Below are positions 34,650 through 44,299 of a stretch of DNA of 64,000 bases, in pieces. The notes under the pieces are model-generated. The model did not search any database. It saw nothing but the letters and a program-made list of their open reading frames with translations, and was not told where the DNA came from. Source of the stretch: Sphingobacterium griseoflavum (GTDB lineage Bacteria; Bacteroidota; Bacteroidia; Sphingobacteriales; Sphingobacteriaceae); assembly GCF_014653155.1 (NCBI RefSeq), contig NZ_BNAF01000007.1, forward strand, positions 1 through 64,000. The letters run 5' to 3'. A program made the translations under genes and the position numbers. Each line of letters opens with the position of its first letter. The stretch's first letter is position 1.

Positions 34650-35792
34650 TTAATGATAATCGTTTCCATCGAGTAGGAAGAGTTCCGAAGCAATATGGTC
34701 GGCCAAAAGTTTTCCTGAAGTTGTTAAGCGAAGATGTTGACCGTCCACAGCGATCATTTCGTGTCTTTCTATAAACCGTTGCGCTGCATCGTTGATATGC
34801 TTGCATGCAGCGCTGCCAAATACCTGTTCGACATGTGGTAGGTCAATGCCCCACATTGTTCGAAGGGAAGTCATCACGTATTCATTTAAACGATCTTCCA
34901 ACGTAAGTAGCTCGGTTTCCAAGTTGTTTTCTCCACTGATGACACGTTGGATATATTGTGCATTATTGGCGATATTCCAACTTCTGGATTTACCATCGAA
35001 AGAATGTGCCGAGGGCCCGATCCCCAAGTAATGTATGCCGCGCCAGTAATTGGTGTTGTGCTTCGCATAATGCCCCGGTTTCGCAAAATTCGAAATTTCA
35101 TAGTGCTCGAAGCCATTTGTAGTGAGGGTTTCCATGAGCATAGACATCTGCGCGGCACTTTGTGATTCGTCCATCGGTTTTGCCTTTCCCTGCTTGATAA
35201 AGTGTGCTAAAGCTGTTTTATGCTCTACGGTCATCGCGTAGGATGATATGTGCGGGATGTCGTAGCCCAAGAGGCGCTGCATATTCGCTTTCCATTTCTC
35301 ATCGCTTAGGAGCGGGTAACCATAGATAAGATCAGCGGTGATATTTTCAAAGCCGGCATCCTGTACACGCTTGATCGCGGATTCCGCTTCATCAGCATTG
35401 TGTGCGCGATTCATCCAGCGAAGGTCTTCTTCAAAGAACGATTGTATACCGATACTGAAGCGATTGATGCCCGTATGACGCAACATACTCACCTTTTGTT
35501 TATGAAGGTCATCGGGATTCGCTTCCAGGGTGATTTCTACGTCTGACGCAATCTCGAAATGCCGGGCAACCTTGTCAATTAGGCGATCAATATCCGAGGC
35601 GTCTAAAATGGAGGGCGTCCCTCCGCCAAAGTAAATAGAACGCACTGTTCGGTCGTGCAGGTAGGCATGACGTTGATCGACTTCCTTGTGCAAGGCTTCC
35701 AGTATGGCTGTCTTTTGCCCCAGTGAAGTGCTAAAGTGGAAGTCGCAATAATGACAAGCCTGTTTGCAAAAAGGAATATGGAAGTAAATCAT
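34650..35792 (-). CDS. hemW: radical SAM family heme chaperone HemW
   Basis: Cytoplasmic radical-SAM protein of the HemN-like group that binds and delivers heme (not an oxygen-independent coproporphyrinogen oxidase). The cluster motif is CKQACHYCDF near residue 8, with Phe where true HemN has Cys. YFGGGTPSIL, the SAM-site E-x-NP, IGIQSF and the GIGPSAHSF block follow. At 380 residues from ATG 35792 it is of normal length. The open frame could start 22 codons earlier, but those codons run through the -7 box and have no family text. Confidence 0.9.
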   Translation of the reverse strand: MIYFHIPFCKQACHYCDFHFSTSLGQKTAILEALHKEVDQRHAYLHDRTVRSIYFGGGTPSILDASDIDRLIDKVARHFEIASDVEITLEANPDDLHKQKVSMLRHTGINRFSIGIQSFFEEDLRWMNRAHNADEAESAIKRVQDAGFENITADLIYGYPLLSDEKWKANMQRLLGYDIPHISSYAMTVEHKTALAHFIKQGKAKPMDESQSAAQMSMLMETLTTNGFEHYEISNFAKPGHYAKHNTNYWRGIHYLGIGPSAHSFDGKSRSWNIANNAQYIQRVISGENNLETELLTLEDRLNEYVMTSLRTMWGIDLPHVEQVFGSAACKHINDAAQRFIERHEMIAVDGQHLRLTTSGKLLADHIASELFLLDGNDYH

Positions 35793-35796
35793 GCAG

Positions 35797-35804
35797 CAAA
35801 GATA
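35797..35804 (-). promoter_or_regulatory. -7 box (TATCTTTG) of hemW
   Basis: Exact TAnnTTTG on the minus strand ending four bases before ATG 35792. It implies a transcript start at or next to the start codon. Confidence 0.5.
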
Positions 35805-35929
35805 CACATATGAACCATATACCGATCCGAAATGCCTGCGCTGTTTCGTTTTGTACAACAGGATACGCTGATCTGCTTGTGTCTTGGTGTGAACCTTTTG
35901 AAATTAATATTTCGTTAATATAAAACAGC

Positions 35930-35937
35930 TATCTTTG
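35930..35937 (+). promoter_or_regulatory. -7 box (TATCTTTG) of the ECF sigma gene
   Basis: Exact TAnnTTTG ending six bases before ATG 35944. It is a housekeeping-type box, so the sigma gene itself seems to be read by the primary sigma factor. Confidence 0.48.
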
Positions 35938-35943
35938 TGTATC

Positions 35944-36546
35944 ATGCAAGGGATGAGCTATATGACAGACGCAGAACTTTTGGCAGGCATAAAAGATGGA
36001 CGGCAAGAAGTGTTCGAGCACATATTCCATAAGCACTGGGAAGGTTTGTTTCGGGATGCATGTTATCGGTTGAAAAGCCATGATGAGGCGCAGGATATCG
36101 TGCAGGATATTTTTACGGATTTTTGGCAACGGCGATATACTTTAACGATATCTACTTCGATCGGTGCCTATCTTAACGGTGCGCTGAAGCACCAAATCAT
36201 TCGTTATGTTTCGCGTTCGCGCCTGCACCAAACGGTTGTGGATCACTTGGCCCTGCATATGCGTACATTAAAAGATAGCATCATCGACGTTATCGCTGCC
36301 GGTGAAATGCAGAAAACGTTGCAAGATGCAATCGCCCACTTCCCAGCGAACATGCAGCAAATCTTTGCCCTGCGCACCCAAGATTTTACCGTCGCAGAAA
36401 TAGCCGAGGCACTGCAAATCTCGCCGCAAACGGTGAAAAATAATAACACAGAAGCATTAAAGCGCTTAAAGCAGGTGCTTGCTCAACAACATCCTGAAAT
36501 TTCATCCTCCATCTACGCCCTCCTTTTGCTGTTAACAAAAAGTTAA
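35944..36546 (+). CDS. ECF RNA polymerase sigma factor (FecI-like)
   Basis: 200 residues from ATG 35944 (in-frame ATGs at 35953 and 35962 are alternatives). Sigma region 2 is seen in FEHIFHKHWEGLFRDA, then DEAQDIVQDIFTDFW. Region 4 is seen in FTVAEIAEALQISPQTVKNN. Such factors partner with a FecR anti-sigma factor and a TonB-dependent transducer, and both follow directly. Signal arriving at the STN domain of the SusC at 37705 would release the factor to transcribe the locus. Confidence 0.92.
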   Translation: MQGMSYMTDAELLAGIKDGRQEVFEHIFHKHWEGLFRDACYRLKSHDEAQDIVQDIFTDFWQRRYTLTISTSIGAYLNGALKHQIIRYVSRSRLHQTVVDHLALHMRTLKDSIIDVIAAGEMQKTLQDAIAHFPANMQQIFALRTQDFTVAEIAEALQISPQTVKNNNTEALKRLKQVLAQQHPEISSSIYALLLLLTKS

Positions 36547-36587
36547 CGGACGCATAACAATTTCTTGAGGTACTTTCGCTATTCTCG

Positions 36588-37589
36588 ATGCACTGTATAG
36601 GTGTAAAACGAGTGGATGTGATCTCAAGAAAATTAAAAAATCTGTTAAAACAATATGAAGAGGGGAAGGCTACTCCCGCCGAACGGCGCGCGGTCGATAT
36701 TTGGTACGAATCTTTTTCTTCAAAAAAAGAGGACAGCCCAATATGGGAGAATCCTGCAGCGCGCGAGGCAATGCGCAAACGGATATGGGACAATGTCCAG
36801 CCGTTGCGGAAACAACCTTCATGGTTTCGGCAGCATCGTAAGTTGTTTGCTGGCCTAAGCGCAGCCGCACTGTTAACCGTAGCGTTTCTTTGGCATTATA
36901 CGGTTACGATTCCCGATGAACCGCATCCGCAAATAGCGCATAACAACGATATAGCCACATCGACCTTTACCACGGGAAGCAAAGAGCGAAAGCTTGTGAC
37001 GTTGCCTGATAGTTCCCGCGTCTGGCTGAATGCCAATTCTACCTTATCGATAGCAGCGGGATATGGTGGCGAATTTCGGCAGGTGGCGATCGATGGGGAA
37101 GCCTTTTTCGATGTCGTGCCGAATCCTCAAAAGATCTTTGTCGTGAAAACTTCCCATCTCAACATTCAGGTGCTAGGCACGGCATTTAACGTACAGGCCT
37201 ATGCTGGCGCAACGACGTTTCGCGTCGGTGTAGCACATGGCAAGGTCGCGGTGCAGGACAAGGTAGGCATGACGTTGAACCAATTAACCCAAGGACAGAT
37301 GTTATCGTACAATACGCATGATGGAAATAACCTGACGCGCAGCATTGCTGGAGTGGGCTCTTGGAGAGACGGGCGCATAGTTTTGGAAGAAGCGAGCTTT
37401 GAAGAGCTTGCCCAAGCCATCTACAACATATATGGTGTAAGATTGCGAAATGAACGTCAATCCGGAAAACATTACTCATACAATTTACAGATACACAGCA
37501 ATAGATCGCTTGCGCAAACACTGGATATTATTTGCCGCATGCACCGGACAAATTACAGGAGGGAAAACGATGAAATAATACTTTACTAA
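36588..37589 (+). CDS. FecR family anti-sigma factor
   Basis: 333 residues. Cytoplasmic N-terminal sigma-binding part (about 1-85, with KNLLKQYEEGKATPAERRAV), one membrane helix (about 90-106), then a periplasmic FecR domain (about 125-235) with VTLPDSSRVWLNANSTLSI and GEAFFDVVPN. A C-terminal DUF4974 domain (about 260-333) has LEEASFEELAQAIYNIYGV and ends in a hydrophobic strand. It is the membrane link between the STN-SusC and the ECF factor at 35944. The start at ATG 36588 is open; a GTG at 36612 is possible. Confidence 0.92.
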   Translation: MHCIGVKRVDVISRKLKNLLKQYEEGKATPAERRAVDIWYESFSSKKEDSPIWENPAAREAMRKRIWDNVQPLRKQPSWFRQHRKLFAGLSAAALLTVAFLWHYTVTIPDEPHPQIAHNNDIATSTFTTGSKERKLVTLPDSSRVWLNANSTLSIAAGYGGEFRQVAIDGEAFFDVVPNPQKIFVVKTSHLNIQVLGTAFNVQAYAGATTFRVGVAHGKVAVQDKVGMTLNQLTQGQMLSYNTHDGNNLTRSIAGVGSWRDGRIVLEEASFEELAQAIYNIYGVRLRNERQSGKHYSYNLQIHSNRSLAQTLDIICRMHRTNYRRENDEIILY

Positions 37590-37704
37590 TTAATCAGTAA
37601 ACAGGCGCCAAAGAGGCACCTGTTTAAATTCGCTTGGCCGAGCTCAGCTTGAGACCCTTAGCAAGGCCACTTAGCTAAATATGAATTACTAAGACAATAA
37701 AAAT

Positions 37705-40700
37705 ATGAATAAAAACCTATTGTTCATACGAATAATGATGCGTACGACAATTATTATATATCTGATCGGCCTAACAGTTTCTCAGCTCCTGTGGGCGGCT
37801 CCGCTTCGCGGACAGGTTCATTTAAGAAAAGTGGACTTTACAGTGTCAAACAGCTCGCTGCATGCAGCAATCAAAAAACTGCAGGCAGAGCAAGGCCTGG
37901 AGATGGCTTATGATGACAAGGCCCTTAATTTGGCCAATATCGCCGTATCCGGGCATGTCTTTCGCGCTACATCGGTAGACGCAGTGCTGACAACCCTTTT
38001 TAAAGGTACATCGATTATGTATGAAGAACGCCCTGATGGTATCTTGGTGTTGAAGAAGCAGCAACGCCCGGGTCGGATCACTGGAATTATTGCAGACAGT
38101 AAGGGTGAGCCATTGGCCGCAGCGTCCGTGCAGGTGGTGGAACTGAACCGCACGGCAATCGCCGATGCAGAAGGGCGCTTTAGCATCGCTGTTCCGCCCG
38201 GCACTTATACGCTGGCCGCGCGGTATATCTCTTTTGAGACCATGAACAAGTCGAAAATCACAGTCACTGAAGGTGGAACAGCACAGGTTAATTTTGCACT
38301 TCTTCCGACAACGGGTGATTTGGAAGAAGTAGTGGTTACGGCGCTCGGTATCTCGAGAGAGAAAAAAGCGCTTGGTTACGCTGCTACCGAAGTGAAAGGT
38401 GAAGAAATTGCACAGACAATGCCCAATAACTGGAGCGAGGCCTTGTCTGGTCGCGTTGCGGGCGTAAACCTCGTCCGTTCGGGAGCAGGCCCTGCAGGTT
38501 CCAACAAGATTATTCTCCGTGGTGAAAACAACCTTACCGGAAATAATGAAGCGCTTATTGTGATCGATGGTGTGATGGTGAGTCAAAGCAGTGGTAGGCA
38601 GATTGGAAACGGGTCTGGCGCCTATTTAGGCGGCGACTCACCGACGGATTTTGGAACAGGTATTAGTGATATCAATCCTGAAGATATCGAAACATTGACG
38701 GTTTTAAAAGGACCCAACGCAACGGCGCTTTATGGCGAGCGCGGTGGTAACGGTGCCATCGTCATTACGACAAAGTCCGGTAGATCAAGGAAAGGGATCG
38801 GCGTTACGATAACCTCGAATGCCACTATGGAGTCGATCTCTAGATGGCCGGATTACCAATATGAATATGGGCAAGGTACGGAAGGGGTTCGTTTTTACTC
38901 TTTTAACGCCGGTGTTGATGGAGCAAGCACCCGTAGCACCAGCTCAGCATGGGGACCTAAGTTTGATGGCCAATATTTTTTTCAGTACGATCCAGTAACA
39001 CAAACACGTGCAACGGAGCGCACCTTGTGGCAAGCTTATCCGAACGAACGGAAGAAATTCTTTAACACGGGCACCACCTTTACCAACTCTGTTGGTCTAG
39101 ATGGAGGGAACGATAAAACACAAATCCGATTTTCCTTTACAGATCTGCGGAACAAGTGGATTATTCCTAACACCGGCTACGAGCGGAACAACGTGTCCCT
39201 GACGGCCGGACATAGCGTGACGGACAAATTGCGGATACAAACACGGATCAATTACCGTCAAAACCGCAGTGACAACTTGCCGTCAACAGGATACAACAAC
39301 CAATCGCTGATGTACTGGAATGCCTTTTGGCAACCTAACGCATCGTTAGATTGGTTGAAAGACTATTGGCGTATAGGGCAAGAGCATATCTTGCAAAATT
39401 ATCCGTTCAGCAGTTTGGTCGACAATCCGTACCTGATTACAAATGAAATGTTGAATAAAAACAAACGTCATGGGTTAACGGGAAGCGTGGATGCTACCTA
39501 TCAATTTTCCAAGAACTGGGATATTTTGGTTCGCACAACGATGGATCTGAATGCAGAAGAAAGGAGCCAGCAACGTCCTTATGACACCGAAAAATTCAGA
39601 AAGGGTATGTACCGCACACAGACTATCAACAGCACGGAAACAACCTCAGACGTCATGGTAACGTACAAGAAGGAAATTATGCCTGATCTTAAGTTACGGG
39701 TGACTGCAGGAGGGAGCACGAGGAGGCGCGAAAGCGATTTGGAAAGAAACAGTGCCGACTCGCTTGCCTATCCAGGCATATTTAATCTCGGTAACCCAGC
39801 AGGTGTTATCGTGAGCAATCCGCGGAAAGAACAGCAGGTGACAAATAGTATTTATGCGCTGGGAACATTATCTTTCAAAGAATACCTGTTTGCCGATTTC
39901 TCCTACAGAAACGATTGGAATAGTGCATTGGCTTCTCCAGTCAGTAAAGGAAAACCCTTCCAATATCCTTCGCTTAACTTAAGCTTTGTACTTTCCGATG
40001 TCGTCCGCCTACCTAAACAATTTTCGCTGGTTAAGTTTCGTGGATCGGTTGCCGGCGTTGGAAGTGGTTCCGATGAGCCTTACGTTACTTCCTATAATTA
40101 CTCCGTAGAATCTGTTTTCTCGGGAGGTCGATCCAACCCAACGAAGATGCCCAATTTGATGCTGGAACCACTTTATACGACAAGTTACGAAGCAGGGACA
40201 GATATATCCATGTTTGCGGGTCGATTTTCCTTGAATATGACCTACTATACCGCGAAGACTTCCAATCAGCATTTGACAGCGACGGTAGACAGGTCGTCTG
40301 GTGCTTCTTCGATATTGGTCAACGCAGGTTTAATTCAAAACAGTGGTTTGGAGATCGAGTCGCGCATTATGCCGATACGGAAGGAGAATTTCCAATGGAC
40401 GATGAGTCCGACTTTTAGCACGAATAAAAATAAAGTGTTGGAATTGACGGATGAGTTGAACGAGATGATTCTGCAGAATGGCCCCGGCAGCAGGGGTGCC
40501 ATTATTGCCAAGGTTGGCGCACGTATGGACGACCTTTATGGTCGTGGGTATGAGCGCGCGCCCGATGGACAGATTGTTTATGAGAATGGCTTGCCACAAT
40601 TGACGGATACCATGCAATACATCGGTCAAACCAACCCGGCATGGCGCGTAGGCTTGCACAATGAATTTCGCTACAAACAATTCCGCCTGGGCTTTATGTT

Positions 40701-41172
40701 TGATGCGCAATTTGGTGCGGTGGGTTACTCCTTGACTTCGGCCGTACATGGCGAACAGGGGAAAACAAAAAACACATTGCCCGGACGGTACAACGGTATT
40801 ATTGGAAATGGTGTGATTGCGAACGGTGACGGTACCTACCGTCCAAATGATGTTATCGCGACCAATGTTTGGGATTATTACAATGCCCACCTTGGGCGTG
40901 ATAACGTGGAGGGAACCAGCTATTCAACGGACTTTTTAAAACTTCGCGAGTTACGTTTTGACTATACGTTAAGCCCATCCATACTATCCCACATCGGGCT
41001 TCAGCGAGCGTCGGTAGGGGTATTTGGCCGCGACTTATTTATTTGGTCGAGTTGGCCGGCCTTCGATCCCGAATTTGGAACGCTGGGCAATGGGGAAATT
41101 ACCCGTGGTTTCGAACTCGGACAATTCCCTGCCACCCGCACATTCGGCCTGAACCTCGTTATAGGACTATAA
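37705..41172 (+). CDS. STN-containing SusC/RagA TonB-dependent transducer
   Basis: 1155 residues. Signal peptide (about 1-36). STN domain (about 40-117: VDFTVSNSSLHAAIKKLQAE ending in GILVLKKQ), which contacts FecR. A regulatory carboxypeptidase-like domain (about 122-205), TonB box LEEVVVTALG, plug with ALIVIDGVMVSQ, and a beta-barrel ending in LNLVIGL. The STN domain distinguishes it from the SusC at 3231 and fits the upstream ECF sigma/FecR pair. It is followed after eight bases by its SusD-like partner. Confidence 0.93.
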   Translation: MNKNLLFIRIMMRTTIIIYLIGLTVSQLLWAAPLRGQVHLRKVDFTVSNSSLHAAIKKLQAEQGLEMAYDDKALNLANIAVSGHVFRATSVDAVLTTLFKGTSIMYEERPDGILVLKKQQRPGRITGIIADSKGEPLAAASVQVVELNRTAIADAEGRFSIAVPPGTYTLAARYISFETMNKSKITVTEGGTAQVNFALLPTTGDLEEVVVTALGISREKKALGYAATEVKGEEIAQTMPNNWSEALSGRVAGVNLVRSGAGPAGSNKIILRGENNLTGNNEALIVIDGVMVSQSSGRQIGNGSGAYLGGDSPTDFGTGISDINPEDIETLTVLKGPNATALYGERGGNGAIVITTKSGRSRKGIGVTITSNATMESISRWPDYQYEYGQGTEGVRFYSFNAGVDGASTRSTSSAWGPKFDGQYFFQYDPVTQTRATERTLWQAYPNERKKFFNTGTTFTNSVGLDGGNDKTQIRFSFTDLRNKWIIPNTGYERNNVSLTAGHSVTDKLRIQTRINYRQNRSDNLPSTGYNNQSLMYWNAFWQPNASLDWLKDYWRIGQEHILQNYPFSSLVDNPYLITNEMLNKNKRHGLTGSVDATYQFSKNWDILVRTTMDLNAEERSQQRPYDTEKFRKGMYRTQTINSTETTSDVMVTYKKEIMPDLKLRVTAGGSTRRRESDLERNSADSLAYPGIFNLGNPAGVIVSNPRKEQQVTNSIYALGTLSFKEYLFADFSYRNDWNSALASPVSKGKPFQYPSLNLSFVLSDVVRLPKQFSLVKFRGSVAGVGSGSDEPYVTSYNYSVESVFSGGRSNPTKMPNLMLEPLYTTSYEAGTDISMFAGRFSLNMTYYTAKTSNQHLTATVDRSSGASSILVNAGLIQNSGLEIESRIMPIRKENFQWTMSPTFSTNKNKVLELTDELNEMILQNGPGSRGAIIAKVGARMDDLYGRGYERAPDGQIVYENGLPQLTDTMQYIGQTNPAWRVGLHNEFRYKQFRLGFMFDAQFGAVGYSLTSAVHGEQGKTKNTLPGRYNGIIGNGVIANGDGTYRPNDVIATNVWDYYNAHLGRDNVEGTSYSTDFLKLRELRFDYTLSPSILSHIGLQRASVGVFGRDLFIWSSWPAFDPEFGTLGNGEITRGFELGQFPATRTFGLNLVIGL

Positions 41173-41180
41173 TTAAATGA

Positions 41181-42653
41181 ATGATGAAGATGAGAATTTT
41201 TAAACGATCAATATACATGCTAGGCTTAGGAGTGATGACACTTGTGCTCGCGCCCTCGTGCAACAAAAACTTTCAAGAAATCAATACCGATCCGAACTCC
41301 AGTCCGCGCGTACAGCCGGAAAATTTGCTCGCTCCCGCGATAGCGAAAGTGGTGAGTTACAACATGAGTCGTAGCCAACGCATCACCAACGAGCTGATGC
41401 AGGTTACGGTCAATATGGGCGATGGCGATGGGCGTATCTTTCGGTACGATATCCGGACGAGCGAAGCTGACTACATGTGGAACAACCTGTATCTGCAGCT
41501 GCGCAATTTCCGGGATATCTACGAATTTGCGGAGGAGCTTAACCAACCTGAATACATGGCGGTTGCACAAATCTGTGAAGCTTGGATATTTTCTATACTG
41601 ACGGATATTTATGGTGACATTCCATTTACAGAAGCTTTACGTGCCAAAGACTTGAATCTTGTTCGTCCTGTATTTGATAAGCAGCAGGATATCTACCCCG
41701 CATTATTTGCAAAATTGGAAGAAGCCAATACACTTTTGCGCGGATTGCCAGCAACTACGCGTATCAACGGCAGCGTGGATCCTATATTCGCCGGTGATAT
41801 GCTTAAATGGCGTACTTTCGGCAACTCACTGTATTTGCGTCTAGCGCTGCGCCTATCGCACAAAACAGCGCTGAATACACCCGCGATCATCAAAAAAATC
41901 GTTGATGAATCGCCCTTGATTTATCCTATTATGGTGAACAACGATTATTCAGCTATTTTGAGATGGACGGGTGTTGGAGCTTATGTATCCCCCTTTGCGA
42001 CATGGCGCCCCGCCGATTGGTATGGCCCTCGCTCCGCAAGTTTTTTTATTGACAAGCTAAACGAACGGAGTGATCCACGGATCGTAACTTGGGCGTCTCT
42101 AGCCAATGGCGACTATTTTGGGGTGCCAAGTGGTTATCCTATCGGACAGCCCCCCGTAGCAGGATCTGCCCTACACACGGGCTTGATGACCAATCCGCTG
42201 CTGGGCAACATCTTGAACTATGGGGAGCTGCAGTTGATACTGGCTGAGGCTGCCGTCAAGGGCTGGATCAGTTCGGAAACTGCGCAGACCTACTACGAAC
42301 GCGGCACTGTCGCCGGCATAGAGCTTTGGAACCACACCGTTCCATCCTTTTACTTGACGTCAGACTTGGTTGCGTGGGACGATTCATATAGCGAATTCGA
42401 GAAAATGGAGCTTATCCATTTACAGAAATACTATGCGCTATTTTTTACCGACATGCAGTCTTGGTTCGAGTACAGACGTACGGGACATCCCGTACTGCCT
42501 ATTCGTTCCGGGCATCTTAATGGCGGCAAAATGCCTGCCCGTCTTAATTACCCGGTGTATGTGCAGTCTGCAAATCGGGAGAATTATATGAAAGCGGTAG
42601 CTGAACAGGGCCCAGATGATATCAATACCTTGGTTTGGTGGCAAAGACCATAA
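41181..42653 (+). CDS. SusD-like_2 family nutrient-binding lipoprotein
   Basis: 490 residues, lipidated Cys27 (APSC). The text is that of the SusD/RagB-like family 2 (PF12771 type): FQEINTDPNSSPRVQPENLL at the N terminus, VAQICEAWIFSILTDIYGDI with PFTEAL, FGNSLYLRLALRLSHK, and the C-terminal LQKYYALFFTDMQSWFEYRR with GHP. It differs from the classic SusD at 6411. Family 2 members often pair with SusC proteins for substrates other than large polysaccharides. The DUF5689 gene follows after 23 bases. Confidence 0.92.
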   Translation: MMKMRIFKRSIYMLGLGVMTLVLAPSCNKNFQEINTDPNSSPRVQPENLLAPAIAKVVSYNMSRSQRITNELMQVTVNMGDGDGRIFRYDIRTSEADYMWNNLYLQLRNFRDIYEFAEELNQPEYMAVAQICEAWIFSILTDIYGDIPFTEALRAKDLNLVRPVFDKQQDIYPALFAKLEEANTLLRGLPATTRINGSVDPIFAGDMLKWRTFGNSLYLRLALRLSHKTALNTPAIIKKIVDESPLIYPIMVNNDYSAILRWTGVGAYVSPFATWRPADWYGPRSASFFIDKLNERSDPRIVTWASLANGDYFGVPSGYPIGQPPVAGSALHTGLMTNPLLGNILNYGELQLILAEAAVKGWISSETAQTYYERGTVAGIELWNHTVPSFYLTSDLVAWDDSYSEFEKMELIHLQKYYALFFTDMQSWFEYRRTGHPVLPIRSGHLNGGKMPARLNYPVYVQSANRENYMKAVAEQGPDDINTLVWWQRP

Positions 42654-42676
42654 TATTTATTGTAAAACGTATATTG

Positions 42677-44224
42677 ATGAAAAAGAGTTTAAACTATATC
42701 TTTTTGTTACCGCTGCTCGTGCTCCTGATGCAGTCGTGCGAAAAGCGTAATTTTTTGGAAGGCAGATTAAGCCCGTACATCAGCATTGAGGATCTGCGGC
42801 AAATACATAAGGGTACCGATATACAACTGACCGGTGCGCTGCTGAGCGAAGCGCAGCAGACACGGGGAGTAGTGATCTCGGATGTCCAATTAGGAAACGT
42901 TCCTGCAGGAATGCTGATCGTGCAGCAAGCGCAGCCGGGCAAGCTACACGGTATCGCGCTCAACGTTGGCGACATCGCAGCAAACTATCGCGTTGGCGAC
43001 TCCATAGCGGTAAATATCAGCAATAAACAATTAAAGCGAGCAGGGTTTCTCTATGTGGATGCGGTGCAAGCGGCCGATATCGAGGTCATCGCTAACGTCT
43101 CCCGCATCTACCGTCGCAACGTAACAGCCTCCGCTATTTATCAGCGCCCCCATGAGTTCGAGGGTACATACGTCCAGATCATTGGTGGGGAGATGTTTCC
43201 CCGTCCGGAAGCGGGTCAAACATTCGCCGGCGTAAAAAGAATGGTAAATGGGGCTGATACCTTAAACATACGCACCCTCCCCAACGCGCCTTTCGCCAAT
43301 CTCCAAGTGCCACGCAATGTGAACGTACAGGGGATACTCCTTGGCGATTCGGACCATGCAGGCGTCATGGCCATTTGGCCAAGGATGGCCTCCGACATCT
43401 TGGACGTTTCCGATCCCGAGATTCCGGGGGATTTAGGCGCTATGCCCTTGGTTTTTACCGGTTATTGTCCTGATCCTGAGGGTGGAGACGGTAACTATGA
43501 GTACATTCAGCTCAGGGCAAATGCGGATATTAATTTTGCAGAGATCCCATTTTCGGTAGTCACCACCAATAACGCTGGAGGAAATCAGCCGAATGCCGGT
43601 GCGCCTCCAGGTGCAGGCTGGGCAACTGGCGGTGCACGTACCCTGAAATTCAACCTAACGGAAGGATCCGTAAAAAAAGGCGAATTCTTTTATGTAGGTG
43701 GCCATCAGAAGCGTATTAGTGGCGCAAACTCTACTTCCCTAGCCGAACTGAATTGGGTACGTGCAATACCATATGCCACATCCGGGGGCGATGGCTTGGG
43801 CGACGCAAACGCAAATATCTTAGCGAACAGTGGAAACGCCAGTGGAATGGCCTTGTTTGTAGGGACGAATATTAATGAAAGTACGGTACCAATAGATTTG
43901 GTGATGTTTGGCGGTCTCGGCACCAGTACCATCATCGATTCTGTGGCGAATCTAGGTTATCGCGTCGCAAATAACGATCATTACCGACCTTTTAATGCAG
44001 AAACCGGTGCTGCCCAACCCTTCTTTTCCATGGGGAGCAATCAATATCGCGTTCCGCATTTTCTCCCGGCAAACGTGGGTTTCTTCATCCAATTGGGCGG
44101 CGTATTCAATACCCGTACACGCACCTGGGAAACAGCCCGCGGCTACAACGCAAAGCAGCTGTCAAAACAGTCTCTCGCTAGCGATCTAGAAGTTGGGGAA
44201 TTTGTGACACGACAAACAGAGTAG
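42677..44224 (+). CDS. DUF5689 family surface lipoprotein
   Basis: 515 residues from ATG 42677, lipidated Cys21 (LMQSC). The N-terminal part (about 30-260) is DUF5689, a beta-rich OB-like region (ISIEDLRQIHKGTDIQLTGA, then VVISD). The C-terminal half (about 270-515) holds a second beta domain with EYIQLRANADINFAEIPFSV and WATGGARTLKFNL. DUF5689 lipoproteins often sit third in SusCD loci with phosphoesterases or nucleases. A surface binding role for the locus substrate is inferred. It ends at a terminator 13 bases on. Confidence 0.82.
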   Translation: MKKSLNYIFLLPLLVLLMQSCEKRNFLEGRLSPYISIEDLRQIHKGTDIQLTGALLSEAQQTRGVVISDVQLGNVPAGMLIVQQAQPGKLHGIALNVGDIAANYRVGDSIAVNISNKQLKRAGFLYVDAVQAADIEVIANVSRIYRRNVTASAIYQRPHEFEGTYVQIIGGEMFPRPEAGQTFAGVKRMVNGADTLNIRTLPNAPFANLQVPRNVNVQGILLGDSDHAGVMAIWPRMASDILDVSDPEIPGDLGAMPLVFTGYCPDPEGGDGNYEYIQLRANADINFAEIPFSVVTTNNAGGNQPNAGAPPGAGWATGGARTLKFNLTEGSVKKGEFFYVGGHQKRISGANSTSLAELNWVRAIPYATSGGDGLGDANANILANSGNASGMALFVGTNINESTVPIDLVMFGGLGTSTIIDSVANLGYRVANNDHYRPFNAETGAAQPFFSMGSNQYRVPHFLPANVGFFIQLGGVFNTRTRTWETARGYNAKQLSKQSLASDLEVGEFVTRQTE

Positions 44225-44236
44225 ATTTTTTTTATG

Positions 44237-44274
44237 AAAGGCGTCTGTTGCTAAGGGAACAGACGCCTTTTTTT
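44237..44274 (+). terminator. strong hairpin with T-tract between DUF5689 and phosphoesterase genes
   Basis: Perfect 13-base arms (44237-44249 and 44258-44270), eight-base loop, T run. It would stop or strongly reduce transcription into the phosphoesterase gene whose ATG is only 25 bases later, unless it acts as an attenuator within the locus. Confidence 0.85.
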
Positions 44275-44299
44275 GCCTAAATTTTTAAAAGCTTTTTTT

